Source of the DNA: Chloroflexota bacterium
Lineage (GTDB): Bacteria > Chloroflexota > Anaerolineae > B4-G1
Assembly (NCBI GenBank): GCA_030596915.1
Contig: JAUVSX010000065.1
Coordinates: 1 to 10,360, forward strand
DNA length: 10,360 nt
Direction: 5' to 3'
The notes beneath the pieces were generated by a model. The model saw only the letters and a list, made by a program, of their open reading frames with translations. It did no database searches and had not been told where the DNA came from. Both the position numbers and the translations under genes were made by a program. Positions 1 to 6,828 of this stretch are shown piece by piece (position 1 is the first letter of the stretch; every line of letters begins with the position of its first letter).

Positions 1-947
1 ATCAGGCCAGGCAGAAGCGGATGGACCCCGCCACAACAGTGCAGCATCACCTTGACGTCGGCGAGGCGCTTCGCAGTCTCCCACATCAGCTTCTGCCTCG
101 GTTGCAGGAACTCGTGGACCATGCGCGGCGATATTTGCGGGCCGGTCTGCATTCCGAGGTCATCGCCAAAGAGGATGATGTCGATGTAGGGACCCACGGC
201 TGAGAGGAACTTCTCCAGATTGTCCAGGTGCATCTCGACGAGCTTGTCCAGGAATTGGTGCGCGCGGCCTGGCTCTGCGGCCAAGAGCACATAGAAGTCC
301 GCCATGCCGAAGAGAAATTGGCCAAACTCAAGCAGATTCCCGCCGAAGAGTCCGATGATCGCCCGGTCGGTCGACTCGTGCAGCGCCTTCGCGCCCCGTG
401 CCATCTGTGCCAGTCCCACTTCGTCGAAACCGGCGGGTGCGGGCGGCGTCCCCAGCGAGGCCCACATCACCTTCTCGCTGGCAGCGGGCAGATCGCCGAA
501 AGATGCGCCGGTGCTTCGGGCCAACGGCCAGCAGGTCTGCTCGAAGTAGAGGCAGCCCTGCTTCTGGATGGTGATGAGCGTCCCGTCCTCGTGGTAGACG
601 TGCCAGTCATCATCGACTCTCACCGGCTTGATGAACGCCGGTATCTTGCACGGCGTTCCGTCGGGCAGCACCCAGTCACGCCAGTCATCCGGCTCTAGCG
701 CGAAGCCGCGGCCCATCTCGATGGTGTCAACGCCGAACCGGTCTAGCACCTCGGGTTCGACGATGGCTAGCTGCTGGACGAAGTCGTAGACGTAGATGTC
801 GCCGCTCTTGATGCCCAGGTGCTGCTTGAGCTTGTTGTAAGCAATCGCCATGATGCCAGAGGACCGGTGGCTGCCCAGGTCTATGGGCACCCGGTCTGGC
901 TCCTGGTGATCGACGGCCATCATCACGCGTTCGCGAGGTGTTGTCAT
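1..947 (-). CDS. URO-D family protein (MtaA-like methyltransferase fold), 3' end cut by the window
   Basis: This reading frame is open from an ATG at 947 to the window edge, giving 315 residues without a stop; about 50 to 70 residues are probably missing. The N-terminus (residues 5-22, RERVMMAVDH..PDRVPID) is the usual opening of uroporphyrinogen-decarboxylase-fold proteins. Residues 261-274 (GDDLGMQTGPQISP) and the H303-C304-C305 motif (HxC) match the zinc/thiol site of the corrinoid methyltransferase branch (MtaA/MtbA type). It is therefore unlikely to be the haem enzyme HemE. Family members often move methyl groups from methylated cofactors or act in demethylation; the substrate here is unknown. 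The start is supported by AGGAAG six bases upstream. It begins 17 bases after the GH116 gene and is probably co-transcribed with it. The family call is firm, the reaction is not. Confidence 0.88.
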   Translation of the reverse strand, partial: MTTPRERVMMAVDHQEPDRVPIDLGSHRSSGIMAIAYNKLKQHLGIKSGDIYVYDFVQQLAIVEPEVLDRFGVDTIEMGRGFALEPDDWRDWVLPDGTPCKIPAFIKPVRVDDDWHVYHEDGTLITIQKQGCLYFEQTCWPLARSTGASFGDLPAASEKVMWASLGTPPAPAGFDEVGLAQMARGAKALHESTDRAIIGLFGGNLLEFGQFLFGMADFYVLLAAEPGRAHQFLDKLVEMHLDNLEKFLSAVGPYIDIILFGDDLGMQTGPQISPRMVHEFLQPRQKLMWETAKRLADVKVMLHCCGGVHPLLPGL

Positions 948-953
948 CGTTGC

Positions 954-959
954 CTTCCT
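954..959 (-). promoter_or_regulatory. Ribosome binding site of the URO-D gene
   Basis: AGGAAG on the minus strand lies six bases before the ATG at 947, inside the 17-base gap after the GH116 stop. It fixes the start of the downstream gene. Confidence 0.6.
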
Positions 960-964
960 GTGAT

Positions 965-3478
965 TCAGGAGAAGGGCTCGTACTCTACGCGCTCGTAAGG
1001 GATCGCGCCGTGACAGATCTCAACGAAGGGCTGTCCATCATACACGCCGGCCGTCCCGTAACCAGTGGCTGTGCACAGGAAGACGCGGAAATCGCCCGGG
1101 ATAGACGGCTTGATCGTCAAGGTCCTGTCGACCGCATCGTACCATACGCCCGCCATCCCCTGCAACAGGCCGAAGCTCGCGAGTGCCCGTGCATACCAGT
1201 GCCCGCATTCGTATTCATTGAACGGATTGCGTGCGCGGCCGTCGTACCGATCGCGCACGGCCCGCACAATCTCCAAGCCCTGCTCCACGTACCCCACCAT
1301 CATCAGATGTGACGCCACCTGGTACTCGATGCCGGTCCAGACCTCGTTGCTGTACGGGAAGGGCAGCGATAGCATACCGCCGCGCGGCCAGGAGCAGAGA
1401 AGGAGACCTCCCTCGTCTCCGACCGCATACGTCGGCCGCTGCGGATTGGCGTGCTCAGACAGGTCCGCTCGGTAGTTGTAGCGATGCACCGAGAGAAGAT
1501 GGCTCTCGATCTTGGCTCTGTCGAGGAAGGGCTCGACGCCGCACGCTGCCGCGATCCAGGCCCCAAGCACGCCGTCTGAGAGGCAGCCGTCGCCGTACTG
1601 GTATTTCGGCCCCTCTCGCTGCAGCAGCGCCAGCGCCTCGGGTGAGTAGTACACGCGCGAGCTCCGCGTGGGCGCCTCCGTTGGGTCCCCTGCTCTGAGG
1701 CCCTCCCACTCGATCCGCTGCACGAAGTACTCACCGTTGAAGAGCTCGCCCTCGAGGAAGCTGCGCCCACGCTCAAGCAAGCGCTCGTATAGGGACGCAT
1801 CGTCCGGGGACACATCGTCCACGGACGCATCGTCGCCCAAGGCCCGACTCATAGCGATGGCCGCCTGAAGCGCCCCGAGGTAGAAGGACGAGCACATGCC
1901 GTCCGGCCCCCAGAACTCAATGTCGTAGGTGTTGTGGTGAGGCTCCACGAGGGCGCCCCTGTGATCAGGGTCCCACGTTTCGATGCAGTATGCGAGACTT
2001 TGCTTCACCTTGGGCCACAGCGACCTCAACCACTCCGCGTCGCCACTGATGCGCCAGTCGCGGTGAACCTTCATTATGCCGCCCAACTGTCCGTCGGAGG
2101 CAGCGTGGAAGGCATGTGCCGTTGGCCTGATGGGGAGGAAAGCGCGGAAGTCCTGATGCCCCCGCTCATCCTGGTTCTCATTGAACTCGGTCTGCCGGAG
2201 CGACCGCTCGAGGGCGGGGAAGAGATGTGCTACCGCCTGGGCGTAGTTCCATACGTGCTCACACGACCCGGCGCAGCAGCCGATGTCGTCGCAGCAACCC
2301 TCCCAGCCCCACAGCCGCCCATCGGTCTGGCGCAGCACAGTCGGCGACTTGAGGATCGTAAGGTTTGCGGCGACGGCCTCGATCACTTCCGGAGGTAGCG
2401 TCGTGTCGTAGAAACAGTCCGCAAATCGCTGGGACTGCTCGCGAAGGGCTGCGTAGGTCGCCCGCCAGTAGCCGTTGACCGCCTCGATGTCGGCGAACCG
2501 CCCCGCGTACCAGGGGGCGTAGCACTCCGTGTCTGCTGCCGGGCCGCAGCATCCAGGCTCGCTGCAACAAGCCTGCTCGTCTGCTGGGTGCTGACCAGAG
2601 CGCAGGTCGCTCCAAGGGACGTGCCAGGCCAGTCGCACGACGAAGGTCTTCTCCTCCCCCGGACCCAGTCGGAATGGCGCGTAGATGCTGCCCCCGGGGC
2701 TGGGAGCCCCTTCGGCAACCGGTCCGGCCGCGACCACAGCGCCCTCGGCGATGTTTCGCCATATGATCGTCAAGGGATCGAACCATCCGCCACGGAACCA
2801 GGCGCAATCTGCTCGTGCGTCCGGGTCGTCGACGACCACGCTGAACGCTCCCTGGTCCCGCGGGCGCTCCTCCGAGCCTGACTGATGCAGGACAAATCCG
2901 CCTGGCGTCGATCGGACCGCATCGCCGCTGGCGCCCTCCGCCGTGAAGTTCCTGGCGTGAAACGAGAACACGCCCTCGACCAGCTCTCCCGTGGGATTGC
3001 TGAGGTGGTACTCCAATCCAGCGACCGGTAGACTGGCATTGTCCTCGTCTCCCGGCGCAAAGGGGCTCCAACCCTCTATGCTCGCGTCCAGCGGCAGCTT
3101 GGGGTCGCTCAGGGTTACGGTTGCGAAGGGGAAGCGGGCCTGGAACTCAGCGGAGCGGAAATGCGGGAGCCCGTAGGTCTTGTCGCGGCTGCCGTTGCCA
3201 GCGCTGCCGTGCTCCCCGCCCCAGGGGAAGAAGATCTTCCACATAGGCACTGGTCCCTCCAGGACCCGCGCCACGTTCTCCTCGCCCTTCACACAGATCG
3301 CCGCGAAGATCAGTGGCTCGTGGAAGATGTCAGGCCGGTTGCGGACGGACACGTGCGAAAGCGTGCCCGTGCCCTCCAGGCAGACCATCCCGGCTCCAAT
3401 GCCACCGAGGGGAAAGGCAATTCGACTGAGATGTTCACCGGTGTACGGGCCGTTGTACGTGTGCTGGTCGGTTCCCAC
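965..3478 (-). CDS. GH116 family glycoside hydrolase (GBA2/DUF608-like beta-glucosidase)
   Basis: The product is 837 residues from a GTG start. The N-terminal beta-sandwich opens with a typical GH116 segment (residues 18-31, SRIAFPLGGIGAGM). The C-terminal (alpha/alpha)6 barrel carries the family's active-site blocks: HNTYDIEFWG (515-524, E521 expected nucleophile), CLSDGVLGAW (632-641, D635 expected acid/base), EVWTG.EY (712-719) and NPFNEYECGHWYARA (751-765, sugar-contacting Glu). GH116 enzymes hydrolyse beta-linked glucosides, xylosides or glucosylceramide; the substrate cannot be read from sequence. No signal peptide is seen, so the enzyme is probably cytoplasmic. The frame is open upstream to a TTG at 3631, but those 51 residues do not look like the family. 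GTG 3478 has GGAGG six bases upstream, and the promoter places the transcript start near 3630. Oddities are two CC-x4-CC motifs (304-311 and 395-402) and an acidic pentapeptide repeat near residues 549-563. It leads a two-gene unit with the URO-D gene. Confidence 0.92.
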   Translation of the reverse strand: MGTDQHTYNGPYTGEHLSRIAFPLGGIGAGMVCLEGTGTLSHVSVRNRPDIFHEPLIFAAICVKGEENVARVLEGPVPMWKIFFPWGGEHGSAGNGSRDKTYGLPHFRSAEFQARFPFATVTLSDPKLPLDASIEGWSPFAPGDEDNASLPVAGLEYHLSNPTGELVEGVFSFHARNFTAEGASGDAVRSTPGGFVLHQSGSEERPRDQGAFSVVVDDPDARADCAWFRGGWFDPLTIIWRNIAEGAVVAAGPVAEGAPSPGGSIYAPFRLGPGEEKTFVVRLAWHVPWSDLRSGQHPADEQACCSEPGCCGPAADTECYAPWYAGRFADIEAVNGYWRATYAALREQSQRFADCFYDTTLPPEVIEAVAANLTILKSPTVLRQTDGRLWGWEGCCDDIGCCAGSCEHVWNYAQAVAHLFPALERSLRQTEFNENQDERGHQDFRAFLPIRPTAHAFHAASDGQLGGIMKVHRDWRISGDAEWLRSLWPKVKQSLAYCIETWDPDHRGALVEPHHNTYDIEFWGPDGMCSSFYLGALQAAIAMSRALGDDASVDDVSPDDASLYERLLERGRSFLEGELFNGEYFVQRIEWEGLRAGDPTEAPTRSSRVYYSPEALALLQREGPKYQYGDGCLSDGVLGAWIAAACGVEPFLDRAKIESHLLSVHRYNYRADLSEHANPQRPTYAVGDEGGLLLCSWPRGGMLSLPFPYSNEVWTGIEYQVASHLMMVGYVEQGLEIVRAVRDRYDGRARNPFNEYECGHWYARALASFGLLQGMAGVWYDAVDRTLTIKPSIPGDFRVFLCTATGYGTAGVYDGQPFVEICHGAIPYERVEYEPFS
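1793..1837 (-). repeat. Three 15-bp tandem repeats inside the GH116 gene
   Basis: Three consecutive 15-base units (1793-1807, 1808-1822, 1823-1837) share the plus-strand pattern GGAC(G/A)CATCGTC followed by three variable bases. On the coding strand they give acidic pentapeptide-like units (DDASV, DDVSP, DDASL) around residues 549-563. This sits between the nucleophile and acid/base blocks, probably in a surface loop. The 15-base period keeps the frame. Confidence 0.8.
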
Positions 3479-3484
3479 GTGCGT

Positions 3485-3489
3485 CCTCC
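3485..3489 (-). promoter_or_regulatory. Ribosome binding site fixing the GH116 GTG start
   Basis: GGAGG on the minus strand lies six bases before the GTG at 3478. It decides this start over the longer open frame beginning with TTG at 3631, which has no such site and coincides with the expected transcript start. Confidence 0.75.
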
Positions 3490-3511
3490 GTTGTGACGGC
3501 GTATGCAGACT

Positions 3512-3549
3512 GGCGCCCGCACGAGAAATCCCTCCGGCGGCCGTGCGCC
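3512..3549 (-). promoter_or_regulatory. Possible leader hairpin upstream of the GH116 gene
   Basis: CGCACG (3542-3547 read on the minus strand) can pair with CGTGCG (3518-3523), with outer GGC/GCC pairs possible across a small bulge. The roughly 18-base loop contains GGAGGG, which resembles a ribosome binding site. It lies in the untranslated leader between the promoter and the real start. GC-rich DNA makes such pairings by chance, so any regulatory role is speculation. Confidence 0.25.
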
Positions 3550-3636
3550 GTCTGCCGGGTTCGTTGATCGCGGCTGGATCGGTCCAGCCAGGGTGGCGGG
3601 GACGTACCTGGATCGCTCTGCGCTTCCCCAAGGGCT

Positions 3637-3665
3637 AGTATAGGGCGAGTGTCAGATCGCGTCAA
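3637..3665 (-). promoter_or_regulatory. Sigma70-type promoter for the GH116/URO-D unit
   Basis: On the minus strand TTGACG (3660-3665) is followed after exactly 17 bases by TATACT (3637-3642). Each hexamer differs from the consensus (TTGACA, TATAAT) at one position. In such GC-rich DNA this match is unlikely to be chance, and it sits in the largest intergenic gap, pointing at the GH116 gene. Transcription should begin near 3630, leaving a leader of about 150 bases. I see no clear operator palindrome on it. Confidence 0.75.
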
Positions 3666-3721
3666 TCAGTCGCGCAGGCCGGGCCGGCATCATTCGCCGG
3701 AGGATTCAGAGAGCGAGTGGG

Positions 3722-3739
3722 CGGCGCGCCTAGGCGCCG
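3722..3739 (-). other. GC-rich hairpin over the stop codon of the PHP gene, weak terminator candidate
   Basis: CGGCGC (3722-3727) and GCGCCG (3734-3739) can form a 6-bp stem around a 6-base loop that contains the TAG stop. A second weak pairing (CCGGC 3684-3688 with GCCGG 3696-3700) lies just downstream. Neither is followed by a run of T on the minus strand, so intrinsic termination is doubtful. They may slow the transcript or protect its 3' end. Confidence 0.25.
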
Positions 3740-4617
3740 TCCGCAATGAACAACGGATTCGTCCAGGCGCGGTGTCGTTGGCTGTCCTCGATCTCGAGAT
3801 AGGCGTAGGGCCAGGCCTCGGGAATTGTGAACGAGGCCTCGGTGAAAAGCGCGCCGTCAAACGACCCCACGCGAGTTCCCAGGGGACCTGGTCCAACCAG
3901 GCGCGCGTACTGCACCGGCGAGGTCCTGATCGTAACCTGATACCCGTCGCACGAAATTTCGTGGAACTCCGGGCCGCACGTCGAATAGAAGTGCCCGGCC
4001 CGGATCGCGCTCATGATCGCGTCCTGAGTGCAGCTTGATGCATTGACTACGACCCATCCGCCGTCCCAGCCGGGGTGGGATGGAACGATGTGCGCATCGT
4101 CGCAAGCGAACGCGAGCGTATCTGGGCAACGTTCTAACATCGCGCTCCAGTGAACGCCACCGTCGCCCTTGCCGTTGAGCCAGCGGCAGACGTAGTTGTA
4201 GACCTCCACCCCGTCGAAGCCCCAGCGCAGCGCATCCTCAAGAGAGTTGCCCATCCAGTGGGGATGTGCCAGGATGAGGATGCCGCCCTGCGCGCGTGCC
4301 GCGCCCAGCGCAGCGACGAGCCCCTCGTCTCGGCTCAGGCCTGTGAACGTACCGAGGCAGACCACGTGGAAGCTCGAGCCTGTGTCGTCCGTGCCATCGA
4401 GCTCAATGCCATCCAGCCAGAGCAAGGGGGCGTCTGCATCGCCTGCGGCAATGCGCGAGGCGACCCAGTGATCGGTTCGGAAGAGGAAATCGTACCCGGC
4501 GCCCGCGTACATGCGCGCAAGTTCTGAGAATGTCTTACCGCCATCGGATGCGGTGCTGTGCAGGTGGGTGTTGCCCTTGAACCATTTGCCGTTAGTGTTG
4601 TAGCGATGGGTTGGCAC
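3730..4617 (-). CDS. PHP-domain metal-dependent hydrolase, CehA/McbA-like
   Basis: The product is 295 residues from a GTG start. The PHP metal-site motifs are in order: GNTHLHS (15-21, H18 and H20) with D25, RTDHW (47-51, D49/H50), GIELDG (70-75, E72), AHPH (117-120), GVEVYN (136-141) and CDDAH (172-176). The last roughly 100 residues form a beta-rich tail typical of CehA/McbA-type proteins. The fold binds two or three metal ions and hydrolyses phosphoesters or, in CehA, a carbamate ester; the substrate here is unknown. No signal peptide is visible. It begins 19 bases after aroE with no promoter between, so it is probably the last gene of the aromatic operon. AAGGAG lies 12 bases before the GTG, a somewhat long spacing. 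No shikimate-pathway step is known to need such an enzyme; a phosphatase or housekeeping role is only inference. Confidence 0.85.
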   Translation of the reverse strand: MPTHRYNTNGKWFKGNTHLHSTASDGGKTFSELARMYAGAGYDFLFRTDHWVASRIAAGDADAPLLWLDGIELDGTDDTGSSFHVVCLGTFTGLSRDEGLVAALGAARAQGGILILAHPHWMGNSLEDALRWGFDGVEVYNYVCRWLNGKGDGGVHWSAMLERCPDTLAFACDDAHIVPSHPGWDGGWVVVNASSCTQDAIMSAIRAGHFYSTCGPEFHEISCDGYQVTIRTSPVQYARLVGPGPLGTRVGSFDGALFTEASFTIPEAWPYAYLEIEDSQRHRAWTNPLFIADGA

Positions 4618-4629
4618 AGTTAGTGTTGT

Positions 4630-4635
4630 CTCCTT
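4630..4635 (-). promoter_or_regulatory. Ribosome binding site of the PHP gene, long spacing
   Basis: AAGGAG lies 12 bases before the GTG at 4617. Spacing is longer than usual, but no better-placed start or site is seen in the 19-base gap after aroE. Confidence 0.5.
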
Positions 4636-4636
4636 G

Positions 4637-5530
4637 TCACGCCTGCAGCTTCTGGCGGCAGGCAGTCCGCATCACGGTGGCGACCTCGTCGAGATCGAAG
4701 CGCTCTCCCGTCCACATGGCGAAGGCGAGGGCTCCCTGCTGGACGAGCATCTCCAGTCCATCGATCACAATTCCGCCCGATGCCCGTGCCTGGCGCAGGA
4801 GTCGTGTCTCCAGCGGGTTGTATACCAGATCGAACACCGTTTGACCAGGGGGGAGAGGCACACCCCGGGGCCAGATAGATCCCGCCGTATCCGGCCACAT
4901 GCCGATCGTCGTCGCATTGACCAGCAGACCGGCCTCGCTGGTTGATTCGACAATCGTCTCTGGAGTAAGTGGCAGTGCTCTCAAGCGGCCCGACCACGCG
5001 GGGCACTCGCCCAGGTCTGCGATCAGGGTGCGGGCGCGCTCCACTGTTCGGTTGAGGATGACGATATCTCCTTCGCCCAACGACAGCAGACCGTACACCA
5101 CGGCCCGAGCTGCCCCGCCAGCCCCCACCACGACGCTCCCCCCGCCAGCAGCGAAGTCATAGCCCCCGGAGCGCAGCGCGACCGTGAAGCCATCCACATC
5201 TGTGTTGTGTGCGGCTACGCTCGCGGACCCATCGTCTCTTCGCTCGATGACGAGCGTGTTGGCTGCTCCAAGAGCTTGCGCACTGGCGCTAGCGCAATCG
5301 CTCGCAGCAAGGGCCGCCTGCTTGTGTGGCACGGTCACGTTGGCACCGTGGAAACCCAGCGCGACAAGCCCCTTCACGGCGGAATCGACCTGCCCCGGGG
5401 CCACCGGCAGCGGCACGTAGCGGTAGTTCAGACCCAGGGCCTCGAAGGCGGCGTTGTGCATGGCTGGCGAGAGGCTGTGTTCGACTGGCGAGCCGATCAG
5501 ACCAAACAGATGCGTGTGCCCGTCAATCAT
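4637..5530 (-). CDS. aroE: Shikimate dehydrogenase (NADP+)
   Basis: The enzyme reduces 3-dehydroshikimate to shikimate with NADPH in the cytoplasm. At 297 residues it is slightly longer than the usual 270 to 290. The shikimate-binding block HSLSPAMHN is at 18-26, the catalytic lysine at 70 (NVTVPHK), the conserved N91 in AANT, and the catalytic aspartate at 111 (NTDVDGF). The Rossmann loop GAGGAARA is at 136-143, and NRT at 160-162 fits NADPH binding. The C-terminal block (EMLVQQGALAF) is also conserved. The ATG overlaps the end of aroA by 8 bases, implying translational coupling; only a weak GGGGCG precedes it. No truncation or missing catalytic residue is seen. Confidence 0.96.
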   Translation of the reverse strand: MIDGHTHLFGLIGSPVEHSLSPAMHNAAFEALGLNYRYVPLPVAPGQVDSAVKGLVALGFHGANVTVPHKQAALAASDCASASAQALGAANTLVIERRDDGSASVAAHNTDVDGFTVALRSGGYDFAAGGGSVVVGAGGAARAVVYGLLSLGEGDIVILNRTVERARTLIADLGECPAWSGRLRALPLTPETIVESTSEAGLLVNATTIGMWPDTAGSIWPRGVPLPPGQTVFDLVYNPLETRLLRQARASGGIVIDGLEMLVQQGALAFAMWTGERFDLDEVATVMRTACRQKLQA

Positions 5531-6815
5531 AGAGCGCCCCGATGGTGTGCATCAGCGCCACGAAGCCGGGGAACGAGTCTCCGATGCATTGCGCGTCCTG
5601 GATCTCGGTCTCCCCGTCGGCGATCAGTCCAGCCACAGCCAACGCCATCGCCAGACGATGGTCGCCGTGGCTCTCCACCCGCGCTCCGCGCAGCGGCGTA
5701 GGTCCCTCGACGACGAAACCGTCCGGCAGCGCTTCGATCTGCGCACCCAGGGCCCGCAATCCGGCGACCGTCGTAGCGATGCGGTCAGTCTCCTTGACGC
5801 GCAATTCGGCAGCGTCACGCACGACCGTTTTGCCACTCGCTTGCGTTGCGGCGACGGCGAGCGCGGGGAGTTCGTCGATCATGCGAACCACGGCCTCCCC
5901 CCCGACCTCTACCCCCCGCAGTTCAGATGTGCGGACGGTCACGTTGGCCACCGGCTCGTTCCCCTGCTTCCGCTCGTCCGCGAGCGCGATATCGGCTCCC
6001 ATGTACCGGAGCACATCCAGGAGACCGGTGCGCGTGGGGTTGACCCCAACATCCACAATCGTGACTGCAGACCCAGGCACGAGCATCGCGGCGACCAGGA
6101 GGAACGACGCCGAGGAGATATCGCCGGGAACTGTCAGCAATATCGGCGCAAGCGAGGACGGTCCGTACAGCGAGACCGTCAGCCCGCTCACGTGCAGGTC
6201 CGCGCCCATCGCTGACAGCATCCTCTCCGTGTGGTCGCGGGCGGGTCCTGGCTGGCGAACCGTCGTCGGCCCATCGGCGTACAGGCCGGCGAGGAGCAGT
6301 GCGCTCTTCACCTGCGCGCTAGCAACGAGTAGCGAATGATCGTACCCCCGGAGCCGGCGCCCGCGGATGGTCAGCGGGCCGTGCCCGCCCGTCGTCTCTA
6401 TGTTGGCTCGCATCTGGCGGAGCGGGCCAGCAATCCGTTCCATCGGGCGCCGCAGCAGTTGTTCGTCTCCGGAGAGCACACTGCCAAACGCCTGGCCCGC
6501 AAGGATGCCTGCGAGGAGCCGCATCGTCGTCCCCGATCGGGCACAGTCCAGGGATCGCTGGGGAGGCTTAAGCCCGTGCAGCCCTGCCCCGTGCACGGTC
6601 AACGAGGCCTCCCCGTGCACGTCGACTGGGATTCCAAGAGCTTGCACGCACGATAGCGTCGCCAAGCAGTCCTGTGACGGCAAGAACCCATCGACGCGAC
6701 TCGGCCCGTCGGCCAGGCTGCCCAGCAGCAGCGCCCGGTGGGAGATTGATTTGTCGCCCGGCACGCGCACGCGGCCCCGCAGTGGACCGCTCTGACGTGC
6801 TGTCAGCTCACCCAT
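5523..6815 (-). CDS. aroA: 3-phosphoshikimate 1-carboxyvinyltransferase (EPSP synthase), class II-type motifs
   Basis: The enzyme joins shikimate 3-phosphate and phosphoenolpyruvate to make EPSP, the sixth shikimate-pathway step. Its 430 residues are the normal length. Visible blocks are PGDKSISHR (19-27), SGTTMR (94-99), RRPMER (121-126), SAQVK (165-169), RDHTE (192-196), NPTR (258-261), MIDELP (311-316, D313), VKETDR (339-344, E341) and HGDHR (382-386, R386). D313, E341 and R386 carry the same numbers as the E. coli catalytic residues. The four short motifs GDKS, SAQVK, RDHTE and NPTR are those used to define class II EPSP synthases, which include some glyphosate-tolerant enzymes. However, position 95 is glycine, not the alanine of the CP4 enzyme. 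The start has GGGGAG seven bases upstream, overlapping the lysC stop. Confidence 0.97.
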   Translation of the reverse strand: MGELTARQSGPLRGRVRVPGDKSISHRALLLGSLADGPSRVDGFLPSQDCLATLSCVQALGIPVDVHGEASLTVHGAGLHGLKPPQRSLDCARSGTTMRLLAGILAGQAFGSVLSGDEQLLRRPMERIAGPLRQMRANIETTGGHGPLTIRGRRLRGYDHSLLVASAQVKSALLLAGLYADGPTTVRQPGPARDHTERMLSAMGADLHVSGLTVSLYGPSSLAPILLTVPGDISSASFLLVAAMLVPGSAVTIVDVGVNPTRTGLLDVLRYMGADIALADERKQGNEPVANVTVRTSELRGVEVGGEAVVRMIDELPALAVAATQASGKTVVRDAAELRVKETDRIATTVAGLRALGAQIEALPDGFVVEGPTPLRGARVESHGDHRLAMALAVAGLIADGETEIQDAQCIGDSFPGFVALMHTIGALYD

Positions 6816-6822
6816 CTTGAGG

Positions 6823-6828
6823 CTCCCC
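6823..6828 (-). promoter_or_regulatory. Ribosome binding site of aroA
   Basis: GGGGAG lies seven bases before the aroA ATG at 6815 and touches the TAG stop of lysC, so ribosomes ending lysC sit directly on it. Confidence 0.55.

Noticed and set aside
228..698. Plus-strand frame of 156 codons at the left end
   Set aside because: It is opposite the URO-D gene, which has clear motifs and runs unbroken to the edge.
3310..3522. 70-codon minus-strand frame from GTG 3522 with GGAGGG upstream
   Set aside because: It overlaps the GH116 N-terminus out of phase and its product has no recognisable features; kept only as a note on the leader.
3479..3631. N-terminal extension of the GH116 gene to a TTG at 3631 (51 more residues)
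   Set aside because: It has no ribosome binding site, starts at the predicted transcript start, and shows no family resemblance; GTG 3478 has GGAGG at six bases.
3666..3729. Intrinsic terminator after the PHP gene
   Set aside because: Short GC-rich pairings exist, but no T run follows on the minus strand.
5454..6215. Plus-strand frame of 253 codons opposite aroA and aroE
   Set aside because: Low-complexity, Arg/His-rich reading opposite conserved enzymes; no family features.
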